A DNA stretch of 64,000 nt from Grifola frondosa. Lineage: Eukaryota > Basidiomycota > Agaricomycetes > Polyporales > Grifolaceae. Each line of letters starts with the position of its first letter. Within the stretch, counting starts at the first letter, position 1. The notes under the pieces were generated by a model. That model did not search any database, was not told where the DNA came from, and worked only from the letters and a program-made list of their open reading frames with translations. The position numbers were made by a program, and so were the translations under genes. The stretch covers positions 2,666,001 to 2,730,000 of the forward strand of contig LUGG01000001.1 of assembly GCA_001683735.1 (NCBI GenBank). The letters run 5' to 3'. This document shows positions 46,714 to 57,288 of the stretch, one piece after another.

Positions 46714-47633
46714 TCACCACCAGGTCATTGCATAGGAGACGAGCGAATGCTGAACGTACTCATATCGTACTGCGAAACCAATGGTGCAGGTGCCGTCGAT
46801 GTGAGAAAGGGTGAGGAATATTCGTGTTTCCTGGTACTGGATGATGTGGTCGATATGGCCCGTGAACGTAATTCCGGATCGATCTGTGAGGTGCACGAAT
46901 CCGGACAGTGGCATGAGGTCGAATCTGGTGGCGAGTGTGTCGTATAATAGGATGGGGAACCGAGGATCGATTACCATGGGGCACCATGGCATGCGTCGAT
47001 TGGGTGGGATTGGGTGGAGATTTGACATGATTGATGATGTCTAAACTCGATCCCGATGGTGACCTTCGTGTGCTGTGCATATTACGGCACTCGGTTGACT
47101 TGGTTGCCAAAGATGGTTATTTTGGCCCTGTCCAGGTACCAACCACGTTTGGTGCGTGACACCGCGCCCCAGTTGCGGGCATCTACAGTCTTGCCCTTGT
47201 CTCTAGATGGGCCCTCACCGCAAGACTCTGCACGCTCACGGGGGACTGTCGCAGTTTCGTGCACGACATTCATACGACATTGAATGCATTCACGCTCCGC
47301 CGGTGTCAATTGTTGCGCGACAGTTTTCACGGCCTGACATTGGTCAGCTGACAGCACGGCATTGCTACCGTGCGATCTCACTTGCTCGGTGTTCCTGGTG
47401 CGACGGCGGGTAACCTCCGTCAAACGGGCACCGGGTTGATCATCCTCGTCACTCGTCTCGTAGACAGTGACTTTGTGCGTCTTCCTCACAACACGGGGAG
47501 CAGTTTCTATTTCCGAGGAGTTTCCTCCCGAAAATATATTTTTCTTGTCTACGACAAGCGCCTCCTGAGCACGAGGCTCGGGGGAGGGAGTACGCTGTCG
47601 TATTCTTCCGGCGATCGGTATGAAACAACACAC
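46714..47633 (-). pseudogene. Gag-like ORF plus small conserved domain (second copy)
   Basis: 47633-47082 starts CFIPIAGRIRQRTPSPEP, is basic and acidic in blocks, and ends GAVSRTKRGWYLDRAKITIF. 47028-46714 reads PRFPILLYDTLATRFDLMPL then GHIDHIIQYQETRIFL, a diverged version of the domain at 49264-49620 and 50119-50550. The family is not recognised. B2 lies just upstream on the minus strand. Confidence 0.55.
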
Positions 47634-47660
47634 TTTTCACCAAACAACCAAAAGGCTATC

Positions 47661-48959
47661 TGACTAGAGTAATATTTTGTTTTATAGTCGAGGGGTTATT
47701 TCCCGGATAGGACGGGTGCACCGAGCGTAACGGGGTTTCCTACTTTTCCGGATAGAGGCTCAGTCGAGTCCGGTTGCGCGAAGATACGCTATATCACAGG
47801 AGACTCTGAAGATGCTCTGTGAAGTATCCTACGGTACTTGGTTACTTGCAGTATACCTGTGGGGAACAAGAAAAAGACTAGGCTAGACTCAAATAGTCTG
47901 CCTCGTTAGTATGCTTCTAACTTCTTTTCAAAGTTACTGCCTTCTTGCAGTACTTTGACTTCAATACTGATTCCGCTTGCTGATTAGGAATGCTCCTGGA
48001 CTTCTTTCCAGAGACTTATACTCCGTAATCACTTACAAGACGGACTTCCCAAACCCAATACAAACAACCAATTTCTCAAACTGACGGTGCGTACCTGATG
48101 TCCTTTATGACAGGATTGCCTCCACTGTCCTAACAAAAGTCTACCAATCTTCCTACCTAACCTTGTGCTTCCAGAATCTCTTGCCTGGACAGTTGACAAT
48201 TTAGGGAAGTGATATGCCCCTTTTGTGACAGGATTACTTCACTGTCCTAATAAAGGTCCAATATTTCCTGCCTGAACTTGTGCTTCCAGAATCTCTTGCC
48301 TGGACAGTTGACAATTCAGGGAATACTTTACAAACAGGTAAGCCTAGACCACACACTCAAGTGGGCCTCAAAGTTAGAGAAAGAAATTCTGATTCAAAGC
48401 TAAGGTTGGCTGAGGAACGAGAGCTTTGGGGGGGATCCAAGAGATGGGATGATCAAAAGATGGATGGATCGGATGGGGCCCCTCGTTCACTCCAGCTTAT
48501 ATACTCTACAGAATGTTTCTGGAAAGTTCTATTCTATGGCTGACTAATGCTCCTTCTGCTTACCAATCCACTCCAAATGCTTACCAATCCACAAGTTTTC
48601 TGCTGACGAATTGCATTTGGAAGTTGCTGGAAGCTTCCTTGACCTGCTAGCACATTCTACACAGGTCTCTCTCCTTCTGGAGAATTCTCCCAGGTTCCAT
48701 GAGTTCCTAGGGTGTTCTTCATGATTCTATGATACTCTGGAGTCTACTGAAATATTCTAGCAGATTCTCCAGGTTTCTGTATTCTTCCAGGACAATCTGG
48801 AAGGGGAATTTTCGATTAAAGTCTTCTTTTAAGACTATAATCTTCTGGGAAATTCCAGGACCTTCTGTCCTTCCAGGATATTCCAGGATATTCATCAGCA
48901 AGGGGCCACAAGTCTGCTCAACTAAGCAGAAATGACCACAGTACGTCTTTGCTGACACA
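47661..48959 (-). repeat. Second-family LTR, copy B2 (~1.3 kb)
   Basis: About 1299 bp, starting TGACTAGAGTAATATTTTG and ending TGACACA. It aligns end to end with 38599-39893, with many substitutions and small indels. Confidence 0.7.
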
Positions 48960-49263
48960 ATTCTGATTACAAGAGGTGAACTGAGCGAAGTGCAATATGT
49001 GATGGGAGATGAATGTGACGGATAAGGAAAGGGAAGAAAGGGGATAAGCCGTGATGTATTATGACCTTGACCTTCTTGACTGTCCCTAGACTCCCTGCAA
49101 CTGCTGCTGCCACAATCGAATGTCTCCTGGGAAAATGACCGTGTTTGATTGGAATGCGACATAGTCATTATCCGGCTTCAATTTCCTGTCATCCAGCACG
49201 CTGTCTGGGCTGCCCAATTCCACCATCCCCACCATCTGTAGTGCACAAGCTCATATGGCACTG

Positions 49264-49620
49264 CTAATCCGACTTCCCACTCTGCTGTTCATGCTTGACC
49301 ATGACAATTACGCGGCTGGTTTGGTATTCAACCACACGTGACACTTTCCCGATGAAGTTGACATAAAAGCCCACAATTCGAATCGCGCCCGGGAGTGGTG
49401 CAAGATCATAGTGTCCCCGATCCTCTCGGAGTATCAGGATAGAAATGTGAGGGCGACTTTGAACCAAGCAGACCGCAACGGGTGATACTTGAGGATAGAG
49501 TGTGTTGGACATGATGGGAGTGCGTCCGAGACTTGTTCCATCAAAAACGTAATGTGCTGTCAATATATATGAGCAATTGGCGTGATGTTCACAAGTCGAT
49601 ATTCCAAATTTGGAATGCAC
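49264..49620 (-). pseudogene. Unidentified retroelement domain, copy 2
   Basis: Contains SILILREDRGHYDLAPLPGA, then IRIVGFYVNFIGKVSRVVEY and a hydrophobic strand RVIVMV. Clearly related to 50119-50550. Probably a small beta-rich domain; function unknown. Confidence 0.45.
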
Positions 49621-49641
49621 AGGCTTCAGTACATTCCCAAA

Positions 49642-50058
49642 TTATCCCGAATTGTCCTCGATAGCCTTCTTCTTCTTCACTAACTTTTTCATCATGGAGA
49701 TTCGCAAGGATACATTATCCCGGCGAGGCAATCTCCGTCCCAATTTTGGGCTACCTTGATATGTCTTCTTCTGCCATGCTCTTCTTTCTCTAGGGCTCTT
49801 GCTTACTGGCTTTGAGGGAGGATCATAAAGACCATCCTCCAATTCTTCATTACTATGCTCCTCTGGCTTTGTGACTGACTCTTCTTTCTGCTCCAGATTG
49901 CATAAGTCCTCATAGGAAATGGACTGGGAGAGGGGGTGTTCATATAAAGAGCTACTAGGAATCATGATGCAGTATCGTGCTGGCCAGTGGATATGGTCTG
50001 CAGTAGTAACAGATGATGGGTGATGCTGAAATGTGACACATACAAAAATGATGATCAT
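49642..50058 (-). CDS. Retroelement ORF, charged C-terminus, unidentified
   Basis: A 138-codon open frame with MIPSSSLYEHPLSQSISYED, a Glu-rich middle and a strongly basic end (SPRERRAWQKKTYQGSPKL, MMKKLVKKKKAIEDN). A decayed second copy lies at 39927-40576. The basic tail could bind nucleic acid, as gag proteins do; that is inference. Confidence 0.45.
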   Translation of the reverse strand: MIIIFVCVTFQHHPSSVTTADHIHWPARYCIMIPSSSLYEHPLSQSISYEDLCNLEQKEESVTKPEEHSNEELEDGLYDPPSKPVSKSPRERRAWQKKTYQGSPKLGRRLPRRDNVSLRISMMKKLVKKKKAIEDNSG

Positions 50059-50118
50059 CTTTCATACGTAAATGAACGTGCAATAGTAGAGATTTTGGGA
50101 GAATAAGTTGTCCCAAAC

Positions 50119-50550
50119 TTAAACTCCCTGTTGCCATAACCGCATATCTCCTGGCAGTACTGCCAGATCTGATGAAAAAGACACAAAATCGTCATCCGGC
50201 TTGAGTGTGCCCATAAATTGGTGTGCATGCTGCATGACCCAGTTCCACCACCCATACCACTGGTATTGAATGCAGTGGTATGGTATTCCTACTCCTACTT
50301 CCCAATCTCCTAACTGATTCCTCACTAGGACAATAACCCGAGTTTCTTGATACTCGATGATGCGTATAACTCGACCTATAAAATTCACTTGACCACCAAT
50401 CATGCGAATCGCACCCGGAATTGGTGCTAGATTATAATGTCCTTGGTCTGTATCAATAAAGAGGATGGATGCAGAGGGCCTGACTTCAGCCAGGCAGACG
50501 GGAATAGCTAATGTGTCAAGATAACAATAAAGGCTCATAATGTTGCCCAA
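50119..50550 (-). CDS. Unidentified retroelement domain, copy 1
   Basis: A 143-codon frame with ILFIDTDQGHYNLAPIPGAI, RMIGGQVNFIGRVIRIIEYQ and ETRVIVLVRNQ. The least damaged of three copies of this domain in the block; all are on the minus strand and lie after a gag-like start. Confidence 0.5.
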   Translation of the reverse strand: MGNIMSLYCYLDTLAIPVCLAEVRPSASILFIDTDQGHYNLAPIPGAIRMIGGQVNFIGRVIRIIEYQETRVIVLVRNQLGDWEVGVGIPYHCIQYQWYGWWNWVMQHAHQFMGTLKPDDDFVSFSSDLAVLPGDMRLWQQGV

Positions 50551-50619
50551 TGCATGCTATCGTTCCATTCTCTGCATACTTCAACATGCTGTCACGTGTG
50601 TGGGTAGTGCAGACGCTGG

Positions 50620-50877
50620 TCAATGAAATTGCCATGTCCGAGTACCAATCCAGATTGGTGCACGACAATGCGAGGTGACAGCCTGACTGTAAGTCAGGCC
50701 TTTCCGAACCTCGGATAACGAGCCACCGCTCGAGCTGCACGACAACGGCAGACTGGTAAGAAGGCTGTCATCAAGCGAGGCGTCAGCATTCGCGGGGCTA
50801 GAAAGGGTGTACTCACCTGGAATAGGCACTGCGGGAACTGCAGGAGCCCGGCCAGAACGGAGATTGTAATGAGACAT
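50620..50877 (-). CDS. Gag-like N-terminus of the outer retroelement
   Basis: MSHYNLRSGRAPAVPAVPIP starts 148 bp inside the right (5') LTR, where gag is expected. YNLRSGR-type starts are common in gypsy gags. It ends CRAPIWIGTRTWQFH; the rest of the gag is not continuous here because other elements follow. Confidence 0.6.
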   Translation of the reverse strand: MSHYNLRSGRAPAVPAVPIPGEYTLSSPANADASLDDSLLTSLPLSCSSSGGSLSEVRKGLTYSQAVTSHCRAPIWIGTRTWQFH

Positions 50878-51024
50878 TGCTGAGTTGGAGGCAGAGGGTG
50901 ATAGGTAAAGCTGAGTGAGATTGTTGCCAAACGGAAGCCCAAGTTGATCAGACTCGAGGGGATCCAGAAAGCGAGAGTGTTTTAGAATAGAAGCGGATAG
51001 AAAGACTTGTAACTGTCAAAAATA

Positions 51025-51288
51025 TGTGACGCTCACAATCCTAAGTAGGAATTGGTGGTGTCACACTAGAGTCACTCGAATCAAGACAGGGATAAAGTCT
51101 GTATTCAAGAGAAGCTACCGTACGTAGATAGAAACGAGGGGTTTATATACGCAGAGGGAATCCCGACGAAGTTCCGTCGGGTTTTCTAGACCTAAGGAAA
51201 ATTGAGTAGAGTGGTAAGCAAAGGACTGAAAATGCTCGGCAACGAGCGAGAAACTAAGTAAGGAAATAACCGAATCGCTGGCGCTACA
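51025..51288 (-). repeat. Right (5') LTR of the outer gypsy element
   Basis: 264 bp, TGTGACGCTC ... CTACA on the plus strand, uninterrupted. It serves as the empty-site reference for the DNA transposon inserted in the left LTR. I could not recognise a tRNA-type primer-binding site next to it (adjacent minus-strand sequence TATTTTTGACAGTTACAAG). Confidence 0.9.
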
Positions 51289-51293
51289 ACGAT
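51289..51293. repeat. Target-site duplication (ACGAT), right copy
   Basis: Identical to 23596-23600; marks the outer edge of the 27.7-kb insertion. Confidence 0.85.
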
Positions 51294-53022
51294 CGATCGG
51301 ACATCGACGAGCGGAGGCCAATGACCACTCGGGCGGGCGGCGGCCTCAAGTTATACTTGCTGCTTCAGTCTTCTCCACATTCACATTGCGCGGGAGTATT
51401 CCCGTTATTCTGAATATAGACATTGACCTAAGATGACCTAGAGAAAGTTTTCTCTTTTCCTGATCAATTGCATCAGAATACTCCTCTGGAAAGACATCTC
51501 AAGCCTACATCACCCGGGAATATGCTTCTACTGGTGAGTCTTTTTGTTTGCCGATAGTCCCTCGCTTCGGTGGAATGTTGCAGTCCGCTTCCACATTGTC
51601 ATGAGTTGTCTGATGATGATGCCCTAATGCATTATTATCCGGGACCTATGGACGGTGGGCTCGCCTGAAAAGGGCTGCGGGTCTAACCAAAGCGTCACGG
51701 TGCTACAGAGAAGGATGCTAGGAATTCGGTGTATGCGCATACAGCTTAGGTCAGATCACTGCGTGACGGGGACGCACATCTGTCGATTTCTATTCCATCG
51801 TACATATAGACTTCACTGTCAACCAACATGGACTGTCAGTGCTGCCTATCCCGTTGTAGTGAATTCTTTGGAGAAGTGTCTGTATCTCGCAGGGACGGAA
51901 ACGCACACAGCCTGTTAGCAGCATCCAGTGTGAGCTGACCATCAGGCTGATGTCGGATGACAGCTGCAGGTGTGGTCTTGACAGTGAGCAACGATGAATC
52001 CAGGCCGCTGCCATTAATGCCCTCAACGATCGCACTATGAACTCGAAGAACCCGCTTCTGCGGCCCTCTGAATCATCTCTGACCGTATCGTCCTAGAACA
52101 AATACCGCCGCTCTTTTCTTTTTCTTTTTTCTCGCCCGCAGCGTTCGACAACCGCTCTATTTTGCCCGCAACCCCACCGTGGACCATAACACTCCTAACC
52201 GCGAGATCGCTCTGAAGGATCAGCCCGCTCCCATCGCGGTTCGCGCCCACCATCTGCTCCGCCTGCCTTGCTACCGACATTTTCATTTGCAGAGATATCA
52301 TCCGTACGGGAGGTATAGACGACCTGGCTGGGTGGATCTGATGGTACGAGGGCTTTTTCGTCACTCTGGCTACTATCCTTCTAATTGTGTCCGCGCTGAT
52401 CCAGCAAACTGTGGATCTCCGTTATGAAGACGATCCAGGTCGGTTCAGCGTTACCTTGGTATGTTATTTTCTGCTCCGGTGTTGAATTTGTTGACTCTTC
52501 ATTGTGCGATAAGTCTGTGGTGATAGAAGAGGATGAACAAGTCGCCGGGAATCTTGCTACCGCTCAGATGTCAGGCTCTGAGGGCCCGACTTCCAGCACT
52601 AACGTCTTTTATCTTATGCTGCTCATGCTTTACGTCGAGTATACGACGAGATTTAAATGCTCTATAGAGCCTGTCCCAGAATTTTTTGACCGAACCTTCC
52701 CTTTTCGTGTGAGCACAATATGGACATTTCAAATCATGATGGTTGATCGGACTTGTACTTTCTTTCACGGATAAGCTAAACAAAGCTAGGAGACAAGTCA
52801 ACAACATAGGACGCTACAATCGTAGTACAGCACTGAGAGAACATAGCGAAAGCAGGGTATAAACAAAGCAGAACAGAACAGGTTGAGATATGCATATAAA
52901 AGCGAGGGGGACAGAATTAATAATGTTAAGCAAGAACATTTTGAATGCAGCACTTGGATATCGCTATAGTCTAGAGGCATAGCATGTAAGACATGCTGTG
53001 ACTATGCAGTAAATGGAACCTA
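51294..53022. other. Intergenic between the retroelement and HD1
   Basis: 1.73 kb. Open frames are short, overlap on both strands and match nothing I know. A pyrimidine-rich CTTTTCTTTTTC run lies near 52110. It would have joined the beta-flanking 3' region before the insertion. Confidence 0.45.
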
Positions 53023-54943
53023 TTACACTGATATTCCAACCTCGACCTCAAGTCTGCGCACAGCCTCCTTCGCGGCCTTCAACTCCTTAAGTTTATTCTG
53101 CTTGTCCGATGGCACTGGAGAGAAGTCAGCAGGAAGAGCATCAGCAACTTCCAGCAAGCTTTCCAGGAGTCGCGCCACGTCCGTAGACAGGTCATAGGGT
53201 GGCGGTGGAGTTGTCAGAACAACCTCCGGCGGCTGATCCAACGTACTGAGGAATTGTATCCAGTCTTCCTCATTACCCACACTCTGGGAGAAGCTAGGAG
53301 GACAGGTTGCGGAGAGATCCAGGGCAGGCAGATGAATGTCGCCGGAAGTAAGAGGACCCGGCGTATGATCAGCGTCATATAGCGTGGTGTATAATGAGAT
53401 GACATCAGATTCGGTGGACTCTGTGGCAGCGATGCTGGGTGAATTGAGCTGATACGAAGGAGGAGATGACTCGACGACCATCAACGGTGATATGGTTTTA
53501 GTTTCCGAGTCCGATAAATCCGGGAAGTCGTGTGCAGACACGCATCCTACCTCCTGCGTAAAAACAGGAAACTCGACAAGGTTTGAAAGAGAAGATGGAG
53601 CCGCCACGGGGCTGGTAAACGTCTTGGGGAGACTGCCAGAGGCTTCCACTGAAGGAGAAGACATGGTCGTTACGAACGGTGAGGACAATATAGGTCGTTG
53701 TACTAAATCGTCTGATGAGATTGAAGCATCAGCACATTCTAAATTCATGACACTTACCAGTCTCCGTCAACTGGCTTGTGTGACGACCGACAGAGGCAGC
53801 ACTATTAGAAGCCCAAGCATTGCAGAAGTCAACCTGAAGCTGTGGTGAAGATCCGACCTCTTCCCATGGTGGCGGTGTAGCATCTGGCGTTCCAAATTCG
53901 ATTTTGAACCAATCATCTAGAGTTTGTGCTGCCTCCGGGGAAGACCCAATGGGAAAAGGATCCGATACCGTATGTAATCGAGGCCCTGCTGAGTTCCTCG
54001 CGGACGCTTGTAGACAGGATGACCATCTGCAAGGGAAAGTCGACGTTTTCGTGAGGGTAGGAGACAAGTAGAATCAGGTTCTCGTTCAGATGCCACACTG
54101 ACTGATGAAGAGACAATGTGGATATCCTGAAAGAGACAAGCAGAGAAAGGGTCGGAAGAAGGCAGAGGCAGAGTGTTCTCAGCGCATCCCGAATCCGCGA
54201 CGTACTTCTGTTCGAACGATGCCGCTCTTTATGACGTGACGACAGAGGGGAAATTAGATGAAGTTGATTGATACGTGGCAGAGACGCACCGAAGTCGCTT
54301 AACCATCCTATCACACTTTGCGCTTCCAATTTCAGGGTCGTCCATAAAACTGGCATTGCGCTTTCGCCCAATAATAGGCACTGGGGCTATATCTTCATCG
54401 CTATCGTCCACAGTTGACAAAGACACCAGCGATGGTGTGGGAGATGATTGTAAAATGGATGATTCATCGAAAGGGCTAGCAAGGCGATGGTAACGCTGAA
54501 GCACGATGCTCGATTCTTGTTCCGCTATGGCAAATGAGAATTGTTAGACTAATAGGGCATAAAAATGAAGACAGATACATACGTGATGACAGGACCTTAT
54601 GTTTTGCATTGGATTTTTGCGGCGGTGATGACGAGGGCAAGTGTGGTTTCAAGTCCAGTGCTGCGAGCTGGGACGTGATCATGTCCAATTCGTCCATGAG
54701 ATCGGTCGTCAACCTTTGGTTAACAACGTAAACTTCATGAAAAGAGTCTGCCAATATAGCTATCCTGGAAGAGGCCATATGAGCCAAGGAGATAGTTTCG
54801 TTATCAAGGCTGGAACAGTGGATGGCGCTCTCGACGTCCTGAAGTAAAGAACTCCAGCGCTGGTCGAAGGATTCAACTGACCCCTCAATGACAGCTAAGA
54901 GAAAGTCTTCTTCGGCGTGTAACAAACGCTTGTGTATGGACAT
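53023..54943 (-). CDS. HD1: HD1 mating-type protein without a recognisable homeodomain
   Basis: HD1 and HD2 of different alleles dimerise to start dikaryon development. The start MSIHKRLLHAEEDFLLAVIE begins the N-terminal dimerisation region (SSRIAILADSFHEVYVVNQR). After one intron the protein goes straight to LASPFDESS, PTPSLVSLSTVDDSDEDIAP and IIGRKRNASFMDD, then a bipartite nuclear signal (SRKRRLSLADGHPVYKRPR), GPRLHTVSDPFPIGSSP, LDDWFKIEF, WEEVGSSPQLQVDFCNAW and a coiled C-terminus (KLKELKAAKEAVRRLEVEVG). The 60-odd-residue homeodomain (WFxxxR helix) and about 100 following residues usual in HD1 are absent in all frames. One frame break near 53991-54004 looks like a missing base. HD1 is transcribed away from HD2; 166 bp separate the start codons. 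Confidence 0.85.
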
Positions 54944-55109
54944 CGTGAACGATAGTAGATGAACAGACGGCAGGAGTGGAGATGCCTTTTGAATAGGCAT
55001 TTGCCGAAGAGAACAATGGGCCACTCTGTTAGCGCTGTTCTCACGAGGTTGTCGTAGCATATATCATTGTACAACCAATCTCATTCTCCTTACACCGTCC
55101 AGGAAGTCT
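54944..55109. promoter_or_regulatory. Shared HD1/HD2 intergenic promoter
   Basis: 166 bp between the divergent start codons, containing ATATATCATTG at about 55058. Divergent HD pairs with a short common promoter are the rule in basidiomycete A loci. Confidence 0.55.
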
Positions 55110-56931
55110 ATGACCCTCAACACCTTGCCCATCTCCATGTCCAGTTCTCCTTGCAAGAAGTCGCCTCGCGCGATGAAAGATGTCTTGAGCCAAATTATCT
55201 CACTTTCTCGAGATCTCATAACCTCCTCATCGGTGTCCATCAACCATCGTCCCTCTTTCCCGCGCAAGGAGGTTCCCATACCGAATTGTATTTGCCCTCA
55301 GCCTAAACCTCTAACACTGGATCCGAATCTCGGACTTGACAGTGAAACCGTGGAGAAGCTTGCGATTTTATATATGCGGGCCGCGAGACACTTGAAAGCA
55401 CGATGTGAAGACCACATTCGGCGTGCTTCATATAGCTTCATCCAATCCGCCTCACCTTTGCAGACTGACGATTCGACTCGGCTGCAGTCATTGCATGCAA
55501 CATATGTATCATGGTACACAGATCGACTTGACGCTCTTGCAGAGGTCATCAAGGTGCGGGCTCTCCGTGCTAAGCAGAGAGGCTCGAATGCGGTAATGCA
55601 CTCTCGGCGGTCTTTTAGCCAGGTACGTGTTTTCGTTGATCCACCTTAATCTTGTATAAATTTCTCTATGCAGCATGTTGTCTCTATTCTTGAGAAGTTT
55701 TTTGAGAAGAATGCGTTCCCTTCACGCTTGGAGAAGCATGATCTAGCTGTCGAAGCACAATTAAAATACGAGCAGGTGCATGTATGGGTATGTGTGTTTT
55801 CTTGGTTACGAATGACTCGTCTTGACGTCTCCAGTTTCAAAACCGCCGGCGTCGCTTCAGACAGGAAGGAAAAGAGCTCAAGAAGGGCGAGTCTACCATC
55901 AGATTCCCCCCTGAGCTCGACACATCTGTAGCAGAGCTCCTCACCGTGGCCGAACCTGGCGTCTATGTCAGTATGATTAGCTGGTACACGTTAAACGTGT
56001 TGACTCAACATTATCTATATTTTAGGATACCTCTGATGCACCCCTCAAGGTGGAAGCTCCACCTCACGCATTCCCATCTGTGTATCCCCCAGCTTGTCCG
56101 TATGATCCTTTCCCGATTGGGAAAGATGCACCCAAATTCAACACTCCGTGGATCCGGAATCCGTCTTCTACTTTCCCTCGTCGCTATTCCGACACTGATG
56201 TTGCACATCTGACGGTATTATTCAAGAATATGAACTTGTTCGATGAATCTCAAACGAACGCATCTCGCATCCTTTCGGAACGGCGCCTTCCATCACATTG
56301 CAGTTCCGCCACGATCATCCCCAGTGCACCACATCCCGCACTAATCTCCACTGTTGTGACCAGTCCCACCTCTACTGTGCCGTCGATCCTTCCCGAATCA
56401 CGTGGATCGAGTATACCATTCATCCAATATACTGCATTATCCTCGCAAGGAAAGAAAACATCGTCCAGAAGGAAGGTCGCCTCTCTGCCGAAACGCACAC
56501 CTACGAGCGCAGTTGTCGCTCACCCCGTTGTGTCAGAATTTTCTGCGCCTTCATCCAGTCCTTCATCGAGATCGTCGCAGCGCCGAAGAAAGGTAGCCGC
56601 TTTGCCAAATCGTGCTTCGGTTCGATCGACGGTGACATCCAATATCCCTCCATCTCCACCATTTGTTTCTACGTCGCTTCGCACATCATCCGGGAGCTCA
56701 TCGATGTCTTCCGAGTCTAGCTCTTCCTCTGGAACAGATACTCCCTTATCTACCCCTCCATTTTTTTCTATCTCTCTTCCCCCCTCCAAGATTGCAACGT
56801 TATGTGCACTTGAGCACGCATGGAGCTTCAATTCCCTGTCCAGCGAACCTTCCATTGACGAATCTTCATCGACTAAGGGCCTGCAGCTACAGCTGGAGCC
56901 CATGGTCCAGACTAATTATTCCTCGTCATGA
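55110..56931 (+). CDS. HD2: HD2 mating-type homeodomain transcription factor
   Basis: The N-terminal allele-specific region (VSINHRPSFPRKEVPIPNCI, LGLDSETVEKLAILYMRAAR, SWYTDRLDALAEVIKVRALR) is followed by the homeodomain at about 55610-55880: SILEKFFEKNAFPSRLEKHD, LAVEAQLKYEQVHVW, then, across an intron placed exactly between W and F, FQNRRRRFRQEGKELKK, the DNA-binding helix 3. The C-terminal half is Ser/Pro-rich with basic clusters (SSRRKVASLPKR, SSQRRRKVAALPNR) and ends MVQTNYSSS. Introns fall before the homeodomain, within helix 3, and after GVYV. A second in-frame ATG at 55137 (MSSSPCKK) is an alternative start. Confidence 0.92.
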
Positions 56932-57288
56932 TCTCAGAATTATCTTGTTTTATTCTCGCTTTCGCAAGCTATCTTTAAATGTTGTATACCAGATCGTTCC
57001 CGCTTTCATATTGCTCTACCGCAGTTGGTCGCTATCGTTCTCTAGACTATCTCCATATCTCTGTTAACTGTATCGATTATTCCGTATTCTACTCTCAGCC
57101 CCAACGAGCATGATCGTGCTCGTGAATATGTTTCTTCGTTTTTCGTCAACTTGGTGCGTTGTCGTCGTAATGGGATTGGAAAAATGGTGTTGTACATGCG
57201 TTCCAATGATACAGAGTAGAGTAGCTTATTGTCCTGGAGAGTCCCCATCAGACATTAAGCCGTGCATCATCACAAACCAGTCTCATTA
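56932..57288. other. Intergenic between convergent HD2 and MIP
   Basis: 357 bp joining two 3' ends; T-rich just after the HD2 stop. No gene seen. Confidence 0.5.

Larger units (their letters stand above)
23601..51288 (-). mobile_element. Composite Ty3/gypsy chromovirus insertion, 27.7 kb
   Basis: Bounded by two LTRs (TG...CA) of 265 and 264 bp and by a perfect 5-bp target duplication. Coding order on the minus strand is gag, protease, RT, RNase H, integrase, chromodomain. Inside lie a DNA transposon (23662-29540), a 1360-bp inverted-repeat element (31523-32882), copies of a second LTR family with gag-like ORFs (38.6-50 kb) and a dead glycogen synthase gene (40771-43051). The LTRs differ by eight transitions and one indel over 265 bp, so the insertion is not very recent. 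All pol domains carry stops or frameshifts. The insertion separates the beta-flanking gene from the HD mating genes. Confidence 0.85.

Noticed and set aside
51294..53022. Several 60-120-codon open frames between the retroelement and HD1
   Set aside because: They overlap on opposite strands, have no splice logic and resemble no protein.
53860..53960. WFKIEF in HD1 as a remnant of a homeodomain helix 3
   Set aside because: It lies after the nuclear signal, in the conserved C-terminal LDDWFxxxF block of HD1 proteins, and lacks the N/D-x-R pattern and upstream helices.
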